Source: Nitrospira sp. BO4 (GTDB taxonomy: Bacteria > Nitrospirota > Nitrospiria > Nitrospirales > Nitrospiraceae). Taken from it: a stretch of 64,000 bases of DNA. Of the stretch, positions 45,321-53,826 are shown piece after piece. The DNA is taken from assembly GCA_030144965.1 (NCBI GenBank), contig JAMPUU010000017.1:310001-374000 (forward strand). The letters run 5' to 3'. The notes under the pieces were generated by a model, which saw nothing but the letters and a program-made list of their open reading frames with translations, had not been told where the DNA came from and searched no databases. Numbering within the stretch: the stretch's first letter is position 1; each line of letters opens with the position of its first letter. The translations under genes were made by a program, and so were the position numbers.

Positions 45321-46136
45321 GTGATATTGACCTCGGGCGATCCGTCGTGCTCTATTCAGCCGAGCCCATACCAGTCCCGGGGCAGTCTCGTGGATCCTTT
45401 TTCATCAGCCATCCAGTCACAGTTCAGCCCCATCGGGGTTCTCGGGGGGTCTGGGCCGGACGCCGCTCTCAATATCTGCGCATCCATTGTCGATCAGGCG
45501 CGGAAAGTTCTCCCGGAAACGCTGCGCGGTGACCAGACGGCGCCGTTGATTCTCTTGCGCTCCGACCCCCGGCTCGGGGCATCCATGAATCTCTCGTACA
45601 ACAGACCCTATGTTCTGAATGCCTTGATCGAAGGGCTCGATGCCCTTTCAACCAATTGCGAGCATATTGCCATCGCATGCAACACCCTGAACCTCTTCGG
45701 TATGGACACGACTATACGGGGCAAGTATCCCAAGGTGTTGTGGTTTCAAGACGTGCTTTCTGAACAAATGGCGTTATTTCCGGGAAAACAATTTGATATT
45801 TACGGAGTCCGCTCAGTGGTGTCCGCTCCGTATCAGTATTCACCGTACAGAGACATTTTCTTGAGAGCGCCTGATCGCGTACGAGGCGTTGACGTCTCCG
45901 ACATGATTACGGAAATTAAACAGGGCTATGTCCAATGTGCGCAGGAACGATTCCGAGAGTTGTTGGCCCTGAGCGCCGATCGCATTGCGGTGTTGGCATG
46001 CACTGAACTGGCCTTGATGAATGTAAATGGTGACCGCAAAGCCGACAATGTCATTGATATGAATGTGTGTGTGGCCGAAGCGATTGTGCAGGCTGCGCGC
46101 AAGCGATTTAGTGCGCTCTCCCCTTCAATCCCCTGA
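45321..46136 (+). CDS. Aspartate/glutamate racemase family protein
   Basis: A 271-residue PLP-independent racemase. The two catalytic cysteines are in AIACNTLN (first) and AVLACTELAL (second). The N-terminal GVLGGSGPDAALNICASIVD is the family substrate-binding loop. The start is a GTG at 45321 with no strong ribosome site, and the first 35 residues do not fit the family, so a later start is possible. Substrate (Asp, Glu or hydantoin-type) is not decided. Confidence 0.8.
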   Translation: MILTSGDPSCSIQPSPYQSRGSLVDPFSSAIQSQFSPIGVLGGSGPDAALNICASIVDQARKVLPETLRGDQTAPLILLRSDPRLGASMNLSYNRPYVLNALIEGLDALSTNCEHIAIACNTLNLFGMDTTIRGKYPKVLWFQDVLSEQMALFPGKQFDIYGVRSVVSAPYQYSPYRDIFLRAPDRVRGVDVSDMITEIKQGYVQCAQERFRELLALSADRIAVLACTELALMNVNGDRKADNVIDMNVCVAEAIVQAARKRFSALSPSIP

Positions 46137-46232
46137 GACCTCCGTGCCGGCAGTCAGACGCCCTTGCGTTGCGCCTATTCCGACCTATACCTTACCTATA
46201 GTGCAGCCCACCTAGAACGGGAGAAAACGTAA

Positions 46233-46700
46233 ATGAAGACACACATATTGGCGACCATGTTGCTCTGTTGCTCGATGATCGTTTCAGCCAGTTATGCCGA
46301 GGAAATTGGGAGTGTCGACACGGAATTCAAAGTGCTGGGGCCGGATCACAAAATTGTGGTTGAAGCGTTTGACGACCCAAAGATTGAAGGCATCACCTGT
46401 TATCTGAGTCGATCCAAAAAAGGCGGCTTGAAAGGGATGGTCGGATTGGCAGAGGAAACCTCGGATGCCTCCTTGGCCTGTCGTCAAGTCGCTCCTATTC
46501 GCGTGGTGGGTGAGCCGAAGGAAGGGGAAAGGGTCTTCAGTGAGAGCCGGTCCTTGATTTTCAAGAAGCTCCAAGTTGTCCGATTTTTCGACAAGAAACG
46601 CCAGACCTACGTGTATCTCGCCTATAGCGATCGAGTGATCGAGGGTTCACCACAGAATGCCATCTCCACCGTGCCGATCCAATCCTGGTCAAGTCAATAA
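46233..46700 (+). CDS. creA: CreA-family exported protein
   Basis: A 155-residue protein with a signal peptide (likely cleaved after SYAE) and the CreA domain: [20 protein letters not shown], then [20 protein letters not shown] and [20 protein letters not shown]. CreA is of unknown role in E. coli; it is not carbon-catabolite control itself. The symbol is by family; no cre regulators are near. Confidence 0.85.
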   Translation: MKTHILATMLLCCSMIVSASYAEEIGSVDTEFKVLGPDHKIVVEAFDDPKIEGITCYLSRSKKGGLKGMVGLAEETSDASLACRQVAPIRVVGEPKEGERVFSESRSLIFKKLQVVRFFDKKRQTYVYLAYSDRVIEGSPQNAISTVPIQSWSSQ

Positions 46701-46800
46701 GGGACAGAGGACAACGTAACTCAACGGATCTCCGATCCCCTTGGTGTTCCTCCGTTCTACACAGGCCAACAGATCAAGCCGGCTCTGAGGCCTGGAGAGC

Positions 46801-47241
46801 TCACATGCTTTTCCCGGGCTGTTGGCTCATGGAGAGACCTGCCTTTTCGGCAAGATCTTCCTTCAATCGTTCAAGCTGTCGTTCCTCTACGGGATTCACG
46901 CGGATACAACGTTCGGCTGGAAGTCCGGACAGGTCTTCCTGAATGTCGTCAATCCAGAACCAGGGTCTACCGTTGAGCTTGGACACCGCTACACGAAGCC
47001 ATGTTTCTTTATTCGCATAATTTGTCCAGTTCCCATACGTTGAGGATTTCATAATATCCTCAAGATACAGGGATCGAAGCAAACCGTGGACACGATCCAT
47101 TTCCCAGGCGGTGAGCCATACCAGGTCAAAGTGCTCAGAAACCCATCGTAACCAGGAGCTCACCCCTGGTCGAAGTTGATATTCACCCGCGTACGCTCCA
47201 AACAAGACCCCATCGATGTCATGAAAGAGGATCGGCTTCAT
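46801..47241 (-). CDS. HAD-superfamily hydrolase
   Basis: A 146-residue small HAD protein. Motif I is ILFHDIDGVLF (nucleophile and acid Asp), motif II is LVWLTAWEMD, and motif IV region reads RPWFWIDDIQEDLSG. It lacks a large cap, so it should act on small or protein-bound phosphates. The ATG at 47241 is chosen for its fit to the HAD start. Substrate unknown. Confidence 0.78.
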   Translation of the reverse strand: MKPILFHDIDGVLFGAYAGEYQLRPGVSSWLRWVSEHFDLVWLTAWEMDRVHGLLRSLYLEDIMKSSTYGNWTNYANKETWLRVAVSKLNGRPWFWIDDIQEDLSGLPAERCIRVNPVEERQLERLKEDLAEKAGLSMSQQPGKSM

Positions 47242-47359
47242 CTTAGTAAGTGTAGCACTCGGCACACCTGCTTCATTTCGAAGGGATCACGCCGGAACGT
47301 AGGTATCGTTACGCTCAGTTACTACCCAACGCGTTTGTCTTGCGCAAGCCGGCAAAACG

Positions 47360-47389
47360 TTGACGGCTTAATCCCACTTTAACCGTCAA
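47360..47389. repeat. Hairpin of zinc-ribbon cassette 1
   Basis: TTGACGG (47360-47366) and CCGTCAA (47383-47389) form a 7-bp stem, the same as in cassette 2 (49286-49329). It lies 131 bp before the zinc-ribbon gene. Confidence 0.6.
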
Positions 47390-47519
47390 TTTGTTGAACA
47401 TTACTGACCAAGGTTAACTACGTATAGCATCAATACTTGCAATACTGGCCTTTCCATTTGGGCGCGGCTCTTGCTTAGGTTCGTCATCAGCTGTGAACGT
47501 ACCCACCTGGGAGGGATCA

Positions 47520-47693
47520 ATGAATTGTCCAAAGCGCAAGGGGATGATGATGCTGGAGCGGTTCTCGGATTTCTTTCTCGTGTTTTACGCATGGAAATGC
47601 CTCAATTGCGGCGCCATCATCGACCGCACCATTTCGACTAATCGCCGGAAGAGTCTCGCTGCCCGAGACTCCATGGCTGTTGCCGCGCGCTGA
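47520..47693 (+). CDS. Small zinc-ribbon protein, degenerate copy
   Basis: A 57-residue protein, nearly identical to the one at 49455-49628. The first Cys pair is damaged: CPKR here, CPKC there, while the second pair CLNCG remains. Zinc binding is thus doubtful. The middle, LERFSDFFLVFYAWKC, is fully conserved. GGGAGG precedes the ATG. Family unknown. It is the first of two copies of a cassette. Confidence 0.6.
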   Translation: MNCPKRKGMMMLERFSDFFLVFYAWKCLNCGAIIDRTISTNRRKSLAARDSMAVAAR

Positions 47694-47933
47694 GAAGATC
47701 CTCACTCGGAGATTGAGGCACTCCGGCTCAGCGTGCAACGCGGCCACCCGCTTGGTGATACAGTCTGGGTGAACCGCATGGCAGCGCGGTCCCGTTCCAC
47801 CCCTACCATCGCCTCTCAATAGGCCGCGCTCTTCAAAGCCATAGACCTGCCGGAATCCACAAAGTACAATGATCTGTTTCTCTTCCAAGCCTTGAGGCCA
47901 TACTTTTCTGTTTCGATTGGTCTTGGTGAAAGG

Positions 47934-48455
47934 ATGATGTCGATGCGGCGTTGTGTCTTTGCCATGCTTGTGATCCTGGTCTGCGCGTCAGGGCCGAACC
48001 CAGAGTGTGTTGTTGCAGCACAGTCCACTGAAGAGGCGGAATTTGCGTATGAGCGTGGCGACTATACACAAGCGGGCCGTCTCTTCAGTCCCCTGGCGGA
48101 ACAAGGAGCGGCATCGGCCCAGTTCTATCTGGGCCTGATGTATGAAAAAGGCCGGGGCGTCCGGCAGGACCACGCCACGGCACTGACGTGGTTTCGCAAG
48201 GCAGCGGCGCAGGGGTACGCCGGCCCCCAGAACAATCTGGGTCTGATGTATGAGCGGGGACGAGGCGTCCGGAAAGACGTCGTTCGCGCATTTATGTGGT
48301 ACACCGTGGCCGCCGCCATGTTGACTGCCGATGAGAAGGAGACAGCTCTGAAGCGTCGAGACCATCTGACTTCGCAAATGACCGCCGCGCAGATCGAGGA
48401 GGCGCACGAAATGGCGCGGCGCTGTCAGCAGTCACAGTTTAAAGAGTGCGACTAG
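47934..48455 (+). CDS. Sel1-repeat (TPR-like) exported protein
   Basis: A 173-residue protein with signal peptide and three Sel1-like repeats. The repeats read FAYERGDYTQAGRLFSPLAE, then AQFYLGLMYEKGRGVRQDHA and QNNLGLMYERGRGVRKD. They form an alpha-solenoid that binds proteins. Cys residues near the start belong to the signal peptide. Start at 47934 is preferred to earlier frames because of AAAGG just upstream. Role: probably envelope-protein interaction. Confidence 0.78.
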   Translation: MMSMRRCVFAMLVILVCASGPNPECVVAAQSTEEAEFAYERGDYTQAGRLFSPLAEQGAASAQFYLGLMYEKGRGVRQDHATALTWFRKAAAQGYAGPQNNLGLMYERGRGVRKDVVRAFMWYTVAAAMLTADEKETALKRRDHLTSQMTAAQIEEAHEMARRCQQSQFKECD

Positions 48456-48464
48456 GCGCGCGGT

Positions 48465-48695
48465 ATGAACCACCCGCACTCCATGGCACATCCCCATGAT
48501 CCCTTGCATGGAATCACCTTGGAAACCATTGTCACAACCTTGGTCGCACGGCATGGATGGGCGACACTTGGCGCACGAGTGCCCATCCGCTGCTTTCGCC
48601 ATCACCCGACGATCAAGTCGAGTCTGACGTTTCTGCGCAAGACGCCGTGGGCGCGAAAGCGGGTTGAACAGATGTTTATTGCCGAACTCCCCTAA
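48465..48695 (+). CDS. VF530-type DNA-binding protein
   Basis: A 76-residue protein of the VF530/DUF2132 family. Signature: [42 protein letters not shown] and then [10 protein letters not shown]. It is a small helical protein; family members have been assigned DNA binding by structure. It lies 9 bp after the Sel1 gene and 14 bp before YaeQ, so probably in one operon. Confidence 0.88.
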   Translation: MNHPHSMAHPHDPLHGITLETIVTTLVARHGWATLGARVPIRCFRHHPTIKSSLTFLRKTPWARKRVEQMFIAELP

Positions 48696-48709
48696 CGCCC
48701 TCTGGCACG

Positions 48710-49249
48710 ATGGCTTCCAACGCGACCATCTATAAAGCCGTGCTGCAGATCGCGGATCTGGATCGCCAGTACTTCCAGGATCATGCACTTACGCTGGCGC
48801 GCCATCCGTCGGAGACCGAAGAGCGCATGATGGTACGAGTGCTTGCCTTCGCGCTCCACGCACACGAGGCCTTGTCATTCGGCCGCGGGGTGAGCACCGA
48901 AGATGAACCGGCCCTGTGGCAACGGGATTTCACCGGCTCGATCGATCTCTGGATCGAGATCGGCCAGCCGGATGAGAAGACTCTTCGGCAGGCGTGCGGC
49001 CGCTCCAAACAGGTCATCGTTTATGTCTATGGAGCCCGCAGCGCGGAGGTATGGTGGGCGAACCAGAGTTCGTCGCTCGACCGGCTGAAGAATCTCGCCG
49101 TGACGCTGCTCCCGGTGGAGGGCATTCGGGTCCTCGGGTCGATGGCGAAACCCAGCATGCAGTTACAATGGACTATCCAAGACGGGCATCTCTGGATCGC
49201 AGATGGTGCCCAGACCCTCCATTTCGAATTACTGCGATTGAAGGGCTGA
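48710..49249 (+). CDS. YaeQ-family protein
   Basis: A 179-residue protein of the YaeQ family, a restriction-endonuclease-like fold. It shows ATIYKAVLQIADLDRQYFQD, then MMVRVLAFALHAHEALSFG and LWIEIGQPDEKTLRQACGRS, the usual signature. In enterobacteria YaeQ was linked to RfaH suppression. Role here unknown. It follows VF530 by 14 bp. Confidence 0.9.
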   Translation: MASNATIYKAVLQIADLDRQYFQDHALTLARHPSETEERMMVRVLAFALHAHEALSFGRGVSTEDEPALWQRDFTGSIDLWIEIGQPDEKTLRQACGRSKQVIVYVYGARSAEVWWANQSSSLDRLKNLAVTLLPVEGIRVLGSMAKPSMQLQWTIQDGHLWIADGAQTLHFELLRLKG

Positions 49250-49285
49250 CGACAAAGACTCCGCCCTTCACTTTACGGATGCCGA

Positions 49286-49329
49286 CAAAACATTGACGGG
49301 TTCATCCCCCTTGCACCGTCAATGTTTTG
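49286..49329. repeat. Perfect 14-bp hairpin of zinc-ribbon cassette 2
   Basis: CAAAACATTGACGG (49286-49299) is the exact reverse complement of CCGTCAATGTTTTG (49316-49329) with a 16-nt loop. It lies 37 bp after the yaeQ stop and 126 bp before the zinc-ribbon gene. It may stop transcription from yaeQ or mark the end of the duplicated cassette. Confidence 0.7.
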
Positions 49330-49454
49330 GACATTCACTACCCACGTGTAACTACGTAACATCAAAATCATTGGCATTCTGCAATTGCACATTTTGGTGC
49401 AACTCTTGCTTCCCTTCGCCATCAGCTGTGAACGCAACCACCTGGGAGGGCTCA

Positions 49455-49628
49455 ATGGATTGTCCAAAGTGCAGGGGGCTGATGCTGCTGGAGCGGTTCT
49501 CGGATTTCTTTCTCGTCTTCTACGCATGGAAATGCCTCAATTGCGGCGCCATCATCGACCGCACCATTTCGAATAATCGCCGGAAGAGCCTGGCTGCCCG
49601 GGAAGCCCAGACGGTTGCCGCGGGGTAA
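49455..49628 (+). CDS. Small zinc-ribbon protein
   Basis: A 57-residue protein with CPKC near the start and CLNCG in the middle, a typical zinc-ribbon pair. The body is RFSDFFLVFYAWKC. GGGAGGG lies upstream of the ATG. It is a near copy of the gene at 47520, with the upstream 170 bp also conserved. Function unknown; such short Cys-ribbons may bind nucleic acids. Confidence 0.68.
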   Translation: MDCPKCRGLMLLERFSDFFLVFYAWKCLNCGAIIDRTISNNRRKSLAAREAQTVAAG

Positions 49629-49685
49629 GACGATCCTAACAGGGCAACACCACATGAATGACGCGGCGATCGCGTGACGCAGTGC

Positions 49686-49950
49686 CTAATGCTTGGGCCC
49701 GTCGAAATCCCAATGATGGTCCCGATCGATGTGCACTTGTTTATGAATTGTTACCGTCCGTGGAGCGTTAGAGTTGCTGTAATTCGTGTTTTGCACGATG
49801 CGACTGTTCGACGAATAGAACTTTCCGAGTTGCTCAATCTGGACAGGAGCTACTCGTAGCGGTTCGGACAAGATATACCAGCTCACCCCTTCGCTGCATG
49901 GCGGCGTGGTTAAAGAGCCTGCATAGATAAACACGTGCTCACTATCCATC
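49686..49950 (-). pseudogene. Alpha-carbonic anhydrase C-terminal fragment
   Basis: The minus strand reads SEHVFIYAGSLTTPPCSEGV followed by SWYILSEPLRV, QIEQLGKFYSSNSRIVQNTN and an end DFDGPKH. This is the C-terminal third of an alpha-carbonic anhydrase. The part with the three zinc-binding His is absent: the DNA upstream belongs to the TetR promoter instead. So it is a remnant of a deleted gene. Confidence 0.7.
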
Positions 49951-50008
49951 GGGATCCGTCTCGTTGGATCTCCCTCCCAACCTCGGTCTGTCGCCACAAA
50001 TATTTTCC

Positions 50009-50037
50009 TTGACAGAATACCTACCTACTAGTAGGAT
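50009..50037 (+). promoter_or_regulatory. tetR promoter overlapped by operator
   Basis: TTGACA (50009-50014), 17-bp spacer, TAGGAT (50032-50037). The 12-bp palindrome CCTACTAGTAGG (50024-50035) lies over the spacer and -10, as expected for self-repression. The same word occurs before the next gene. Confidence 0.75.
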
Positions 50038-50044
50038 TCTCACC

Positions 50045-50623
50045 ATGTCTCGATTGGATACCAAGACCGCGATCATGGACGCCGCGCAGTCACTCATCCA
50101 GCGCGGCGGTGCCAATGCCATGAGTTATCAGGACATCAGTGATGCGGTTGGGATCCGGAAGGCAAGCATCCACCATCACTTCCCCACGAAGGAGCACCTG
50201 ATCGGCGCAGTGATTGAACGATACACGGCGTATTTTCTTGGCGTGGTGGACGGCATCGTCACCTCTGAGCAGGACGCTGCAACGAAGGTTCGCCGGTATG
50301 CCGCGCTGTTCGAGGCGACACTCTGCGATGGCAAGCAAGATAAAGCCTGCCTGTGCGGCATGCTGGGAGCTGAACTTTCGACCTTGGGAAGCCCGTCCGC
50401 GGCGGGTGTGCGACGGTTCTATCGGGAAAACGAGATTCGGCTGGCTCGCGTCCTGGAGGAAGGTCGAGAAAACGGGCAGTTTCACTTCAAAGGGGACGCG
50501 AAGCTGGTGGCGGCGATGGTGTTCTCACTCCTGGAAGGAGGCGCATTGGTCGCGCGGGCAGAGGGTGGGCATAAGAGACTCCACGCCATGGTGGAGCAAA
50601 CCTTGAAGCTGTTGCAGCGATAG
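50045..50623 (+). CDS. TetR/AcrR-family regulator
   Basis: A 192-residue one-component regulator. The N-terminal helix-turn-helix reads AIMDAAQSLIQRGGANAMSY, with the recognition part GIRKASIHHHFPTKEHLIGA. The rest is a helical ligand-binding and dimer domain with Cys residues (DKACLCGMLGAEL), which may sense an electrophile or oxidant (inference). The start at 50045 is 7 bp after the -10, so the transcript is nearly leaderless. Operators sit before this gene and before the reductase gene. Confidence 0.88.
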   Translation: MSRLDTKTAIMDAAQSLIQRGGANAMSYQDISDAVGIRKASIHHHFPTKEHLIGAVIERYTAYFLGVVDGIVTSEQDAATKVRRYAALFEATLCDGKQDKACLCGMLGAELSTLGSPSAAGVRRFYRENEIRLARVLEEGRENGQFHFKGDAKLVAAMVFSLLEGGALVARAEGGHKRLHAMVEQTLKLLQR

Positions 50624-50646
50624 AGCATTTTTTATCAACGAGACCT

Positions 50647-50660
50647 ACCTACTAGTAGGT
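50647..50660. promoter_or_regulatory. Second TetR operator
   Basis: ACCTACTAGTAGGT is a perfect 14-bp palindrome and repeats the operator at 50024-50035. It lies 33 bp before the reductase gene, next to a possible -10 TATTAT (50665-50670). Confidence 0.75.
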
Positions 50661-50692
50661 TTTCTATTATCCATAACAAGGAGGAGATGGTC

Positions 50693-51397
50693 ATGACTAC
50701 AATAGGTATTCTGGGAACGGGCCGAATGGGCGTGCGGTTAGCAGACGCGTTTGCCAAGGCGGGTCATGAGGTTGTGCTGGCATCGCGGGACTTGGGGCGA
50801 GCGCGGCACATAGCAGAGGGATTAGGCCTGCCAGGCATTCGCCCGGGCACGTATGAGCAAGCAGCCGACGCTCCATTTGTCTTGCCTGCCATGTTCCTGA
50901 GAGATGGGCTGGTCGCGACACTGCACGCCTATCGACATCAGATGGCAGGAAAAATCTTGATCGACATTACGAATCCGTTCAATGACGACTACTCCGATTT
51001 TATTCTGCCTTGGGACACGAGCGGTGCAGAGGAACTTCGGCGGCACTTTCCTGAGACGAGACTCGTGGGAGCATTCAAGAATGTCTGGTGGGAAGTCTTT
51101 GATGCTCCGACCTTCGATGGAACCGTGAGCGACGTATTCGTCGTGGGCGACGATCAGGACGCCAAACATGCATTCATGAAAATCGCCGAGCCCATGCCGT
51201 TCCGCTTTATCGATGCCGGCCGTCTGGCCAATGCCCGTATCGTTGAGCGGATGACGTTGCTGAGCGGTGAACTCGGCCAGCGCTATCATTACTTTCCAAG
51301 AATGAATTACCGTTTCGTGGGAGAACCGTGGACTCCAGGGCGCGCCGATCGTCATAATCATCTCATTCAACGTTCACAGGAAGGCATGACTCCATGA
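50693..51397 (+). CDS. NADP-dependent oxidoreductase, F420-reductase-like
   Basis: A 234-residue protein of the NADPH-dependent F420-reductase / NADP-oxidoreductase family. It begins TTIGILGTGRMGVRLADAFA with the NADP fold (the site after GTGRMG). Mid part LIDITNPFNDDYSDFILPWD and GAFKNVWWEVFDAP are seen in this family. Substrate unknown. GGAGG precedes the ATG. Its stop overlaps the RidA gene by 4 nt, and it is controlled by the TetR operator. Confidence 0.82.
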   Translation: MTTIGILGTGRMGVRLADAFAKAGHEVVLASRDLGRARHIAEGLGLPGIRPGTYEQAADAPFVLPAMFLRDGLVATLHAYRHQMAGKILIDITNPFNDDYSDFILPWDTSGAEELRRHFPETRLVGAFKNVWWEVFDAPTFDGTVSDVFVVGDDQDAKHAFMKIAEPMPFRFIDAGRLANARIVERMTLLSGELGQRYHYFPRMNYRFVGEPWTPGRADRHNHLIQRSQEGMTP

Positions 51398-51861
51398 CAC
51401 ACGATGCTGTGCTCAAGGAATTGCATATCGTCTTGCCGGAGCCACCCAAACCTTTGGGCGCCTATGTGCCCGCTGTCGAGGCAGGCGGCTTGCTGTTCAT
51501 CAGTGGTATGCTGCCCGTCAAAGACCAGCGACCATGTTGGACCGGTCGAGTCGGCGCAGAACTGACGGTTGAGGCGGGCCGAGACGCCGCACGACTCGCC
51601 GCGCTTAATGGGTTGGCGGTGGCCCGTGCCTACCTTGGATCGCTGGATCGCATTCATCGTCTCGTACGGCTGACAGTGCATATTGCCGGTTCGCTTGATT
51701 TCGAGGCTCATGCGGCCGTCGCCGATGGAGCATCCGAGGTTCTGGAGGCGCTCTTCAAGCGTGTCGGCGGACACGCTCGCCTGGCGTTGGGGGCCGCGTC
51801 GCTGCCAGGGCACATGCCGGTCGAAGTGGAACTTATCTTCGCGGTCGCACCTGCACGTTGA
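51394..51861 (+). CDS. RidA-family protein
   Basis: A 155-residue RidA/YjgF-type protein that may hydrolyse reactive enamine or imine intermediates. It shows GAYVPAVEAGGLLFISGMLP and RIHRLVRLTVHIAGSLDF, then RVGGHARLALGAASLPGHMP, as in the RidA subfamily with the conserved Arg. It overlaps the reductase gene (ATGA), which suggests translational coupling and one substrate for both. Confidence 0.85.
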   Translation: MTHDAVLKELHIVLPEPPKPLGAYVPAVEAGGLLFISGMLPVKDQRPCWTGRVGAELTVEAGRDAARLAALNGLAVARAYLGSLDRIHRLVRLTVHIAGSLDFEAHAAVADGASEVLEALFKRVGGHARLALGAASLPGHMPVEVELIFAVAPAR

Positions 51862-51915
51862 CAAACGGGTGCTCTCGGACTGGCGAATCGCAAGAGGAGG
51901 TACTGTCGTAATTCT

Positions 51916-52311
51916 ATGAAAAAGAAGATCCGCCTCCCCACTGATGGTGGACCGATCAAATGGACCAGCCCGTTCGCCTCACTGAAGCAGGCGGATCTCC
52001 CCTCGCCTTCACACACACCACCCGGTTCCGATCAGACGAACCCGGTGCCCGTTGCAGCCAAGAAGCATCGTGGCCGGGTGGATATCATTCGCCAGACAGC
52101 GCATCGCGGCGGCAAGACAGTCACGGTGGTCACAGGGTTTGTGGGGATCGGCCAGTCAGAAAAAGAGCAGCTCGCCAAGCAGATGCAGAAAGTCTGTGGA
52201 GCGGGAGGCACGGTTAAGGACGGACGGATCGAGATTCAAGGAGATCAACGCGACGTGGTCGCCCGCATTCTCACCGAGGCAGGATTTCGTCCGGTCTTCG
52301 CCGGAGGCTAA
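51916..52311 (+). CDS. SUI1/YciH-type translation factor homologue
   Basis: A 131-residue protein with the SUI1/eIF1 fold: VDIIRQTAHRGGKTVTVVTG, then CGAGGTVKDGRIEIQGDQRD. E. coli YciH, of the same family, affects initiation fidelity. The first 55 residues are a Lys/Pro-rich leader. The ATG has AGAGGAGG about 20 bp upstream. Role in bacteria not settled. Confidence 0.85.
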   Translation: MKKKIRLPTDGGPIKWTSPFASLKQADLPSPSHTPPGSDQTNPVPVAAKKHRGRVDIIRQTAHRGGKTVTVVTGFVGIGQSEKEQLAKQMQKVCGAGGTVKDGRIEIQGDQRDVVARILTEAGFRPVFAGG

Positions 52312-52460
52312 TGTCCTGACCGATGCGTATGCCCGACACCGGGAAGGACACTCTCACAGACCTGTCAGCCGACGTTCCCTCGCAGCATGGCGTGTGGGGG
52401 CGGACATGAACCAGCTCAGCGCAGACGGTCCATCCTTACCATAGCTATGGAGAACATCTG

Positions 52461-53753
52461 ATGCAGCGGGACAAGAAGGGCATTGCCATTGTAGGAGCGG
52501 GGCTCGCTGGTCTGACCGCTGCCTACTTTATCCGGAAATGGAGAAGGACGCTGCCCATCACTCTATTTGAAGCAACGGAACGCGAGGGTGGCCGACTCTA
52601 TACTGCTCGAAGACCTTCAGGAGAACATGGGGCGAGATATGTTTTGGGCAGTGAGTTATATATCAATCCAGGCGGTGACTATGGGCGAGATTATTCACTC
52701 CCTGACGGGACGACGATCGGTGAACTCCTCGAGGATTCTAGGGTGCCACTCTCTGCATGGGAGAAATGGCCGCATTGCTGCATTCTAAGCACACGCATAT
52801 TTAGGAGGGTGACCCCAACCGGACGTGAACTGCAAAAAGATTTTCCCGGAGCTGCGAAGGTCATTCTGCAGCTTCAGAATTCATCACAGGCCGCGACGGG
52901 CACTTTCCCAGATTGGGTGAAGCAGAACCTTTCGACCGGCACGAATGAGCGTGAAGTTCGAGATTCTCTCAAGATTATTAAGATGGTTCTTGCCGGCGAG
53001 ACCTGTGCTCCATGGACACATCTTTCAGCTCAATATGCGCTTGAGTGCCTGGCGTCCGCGGTGAATGCCGGAGAGAAATGGTACATCATCCGGGATGGCT
53101 CAGAACGTCTCATCACGGCGCTATCGAGGCCTGTCGCCAAGAGTATTCAGCGAAAGCATGATTGCCTGAAGATTTGGAAGAGCCCGCGAAAGAGAGTGGC
53201 CGTACGGTATAGAACGGCTACAGGGGTTCACACGTCATATTTCCAGGGTGCGATTGTGGCCTCCCCGAACGGCGACGCCTTGGTCGGGCGCCGTTCGGCT
53301 AAACGTCATTTTCATTCATACCTCAATATTCTCATTGGCTTTCATACGAAGCCGACGCTGACGGACAACCCTCACGTTGACCTCGGTGATGGGCTTTATA
53401 CCGATGACCCCTTATTGAACTACCTTGAGGTTGAGCGCAAGAAGCACACCTGGGTGCTCCGGATACTGACTCCGGATGCACAACGTTTTGCACAGTGGCG
53501 CGACAGCCAAATTATCGAGCGCTGCAAAAAAGTGTTGACCAACCTTGGCGTTGCGAACAAGTGGGTTGGATCGCCCAGCATCAGACGTTGGGAGTATGGC
53601 CTTCCTTGCGGCGGCATCAGCAAGAAGTTTGATAAGGTTTCAGATGGCATGTACCTCTGCGGAGACCGGTACGGACGCTGGCCCTCGATGGCTGGAGCCA
53701 TTGTCAGCGGCGCGCGCGCGGCCGATGCGCTGCTGAATGATTTAGACCTCTGA
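52461..53753 (+). CDS. FAD-dependent amine oxidoreductase
   Basis: A 430-residue flavin protein of the monoamine-oxidase/NAD(P)-binding family. It has the dinucleotide fold GIAIVGAGLAGLTAAYFIRK, followed by FEATEREGGRLYTAR and the C-terminal FAD motif YLCGDRYGRWPSMAGAI with SGARAADALL. Substrate unknown. It is a single gene with composition like its surroundings. Confidence 0.85.
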   Translation: MQRDKKGIAIVGAGLAGLTAAYFIRKWRRTLPITLFEATEREGGRLYTARRPSGEHGARYVLGSELYINPGGDYGRDYSLPDGTTIGELLEDSRVPLSAWEKWPHCCILSTRIFRRVTPTGRELQKDFPGAAKVILQLQNSSQAATGTFPDWVKQNLSTGTNEREVRDSLKIIKMVLAGETCAPWTHLSAQYALECLASAVNAGEKWYIIRDGSERLITALSRPVAKSIQRKHDCLKIWKSPRKRVAVRYRTATGVHTSYFQGAIVASPNGDALVGRRSAKRHFHSYLNILIGFHTKPTLTDNPHVDLGDGLYTDDPLLNYLEVERKKHTWVLRILTPDAQRFAQWRDSQIIERCKKVLTNLGVANKWVGSPSIRRWEYGLPCGGISKKFDKVSDGMYLCGDRYGRWPSMAGAIVSGARAADALLNDLDL

Positions 53754-53826
53754 GAAATGGACAGTGAACCGCCCTTGTACCTTCCTGTTGACTCTTTGCT
53801 AGAATGCAGCCTTTAACGAGGCGTCT

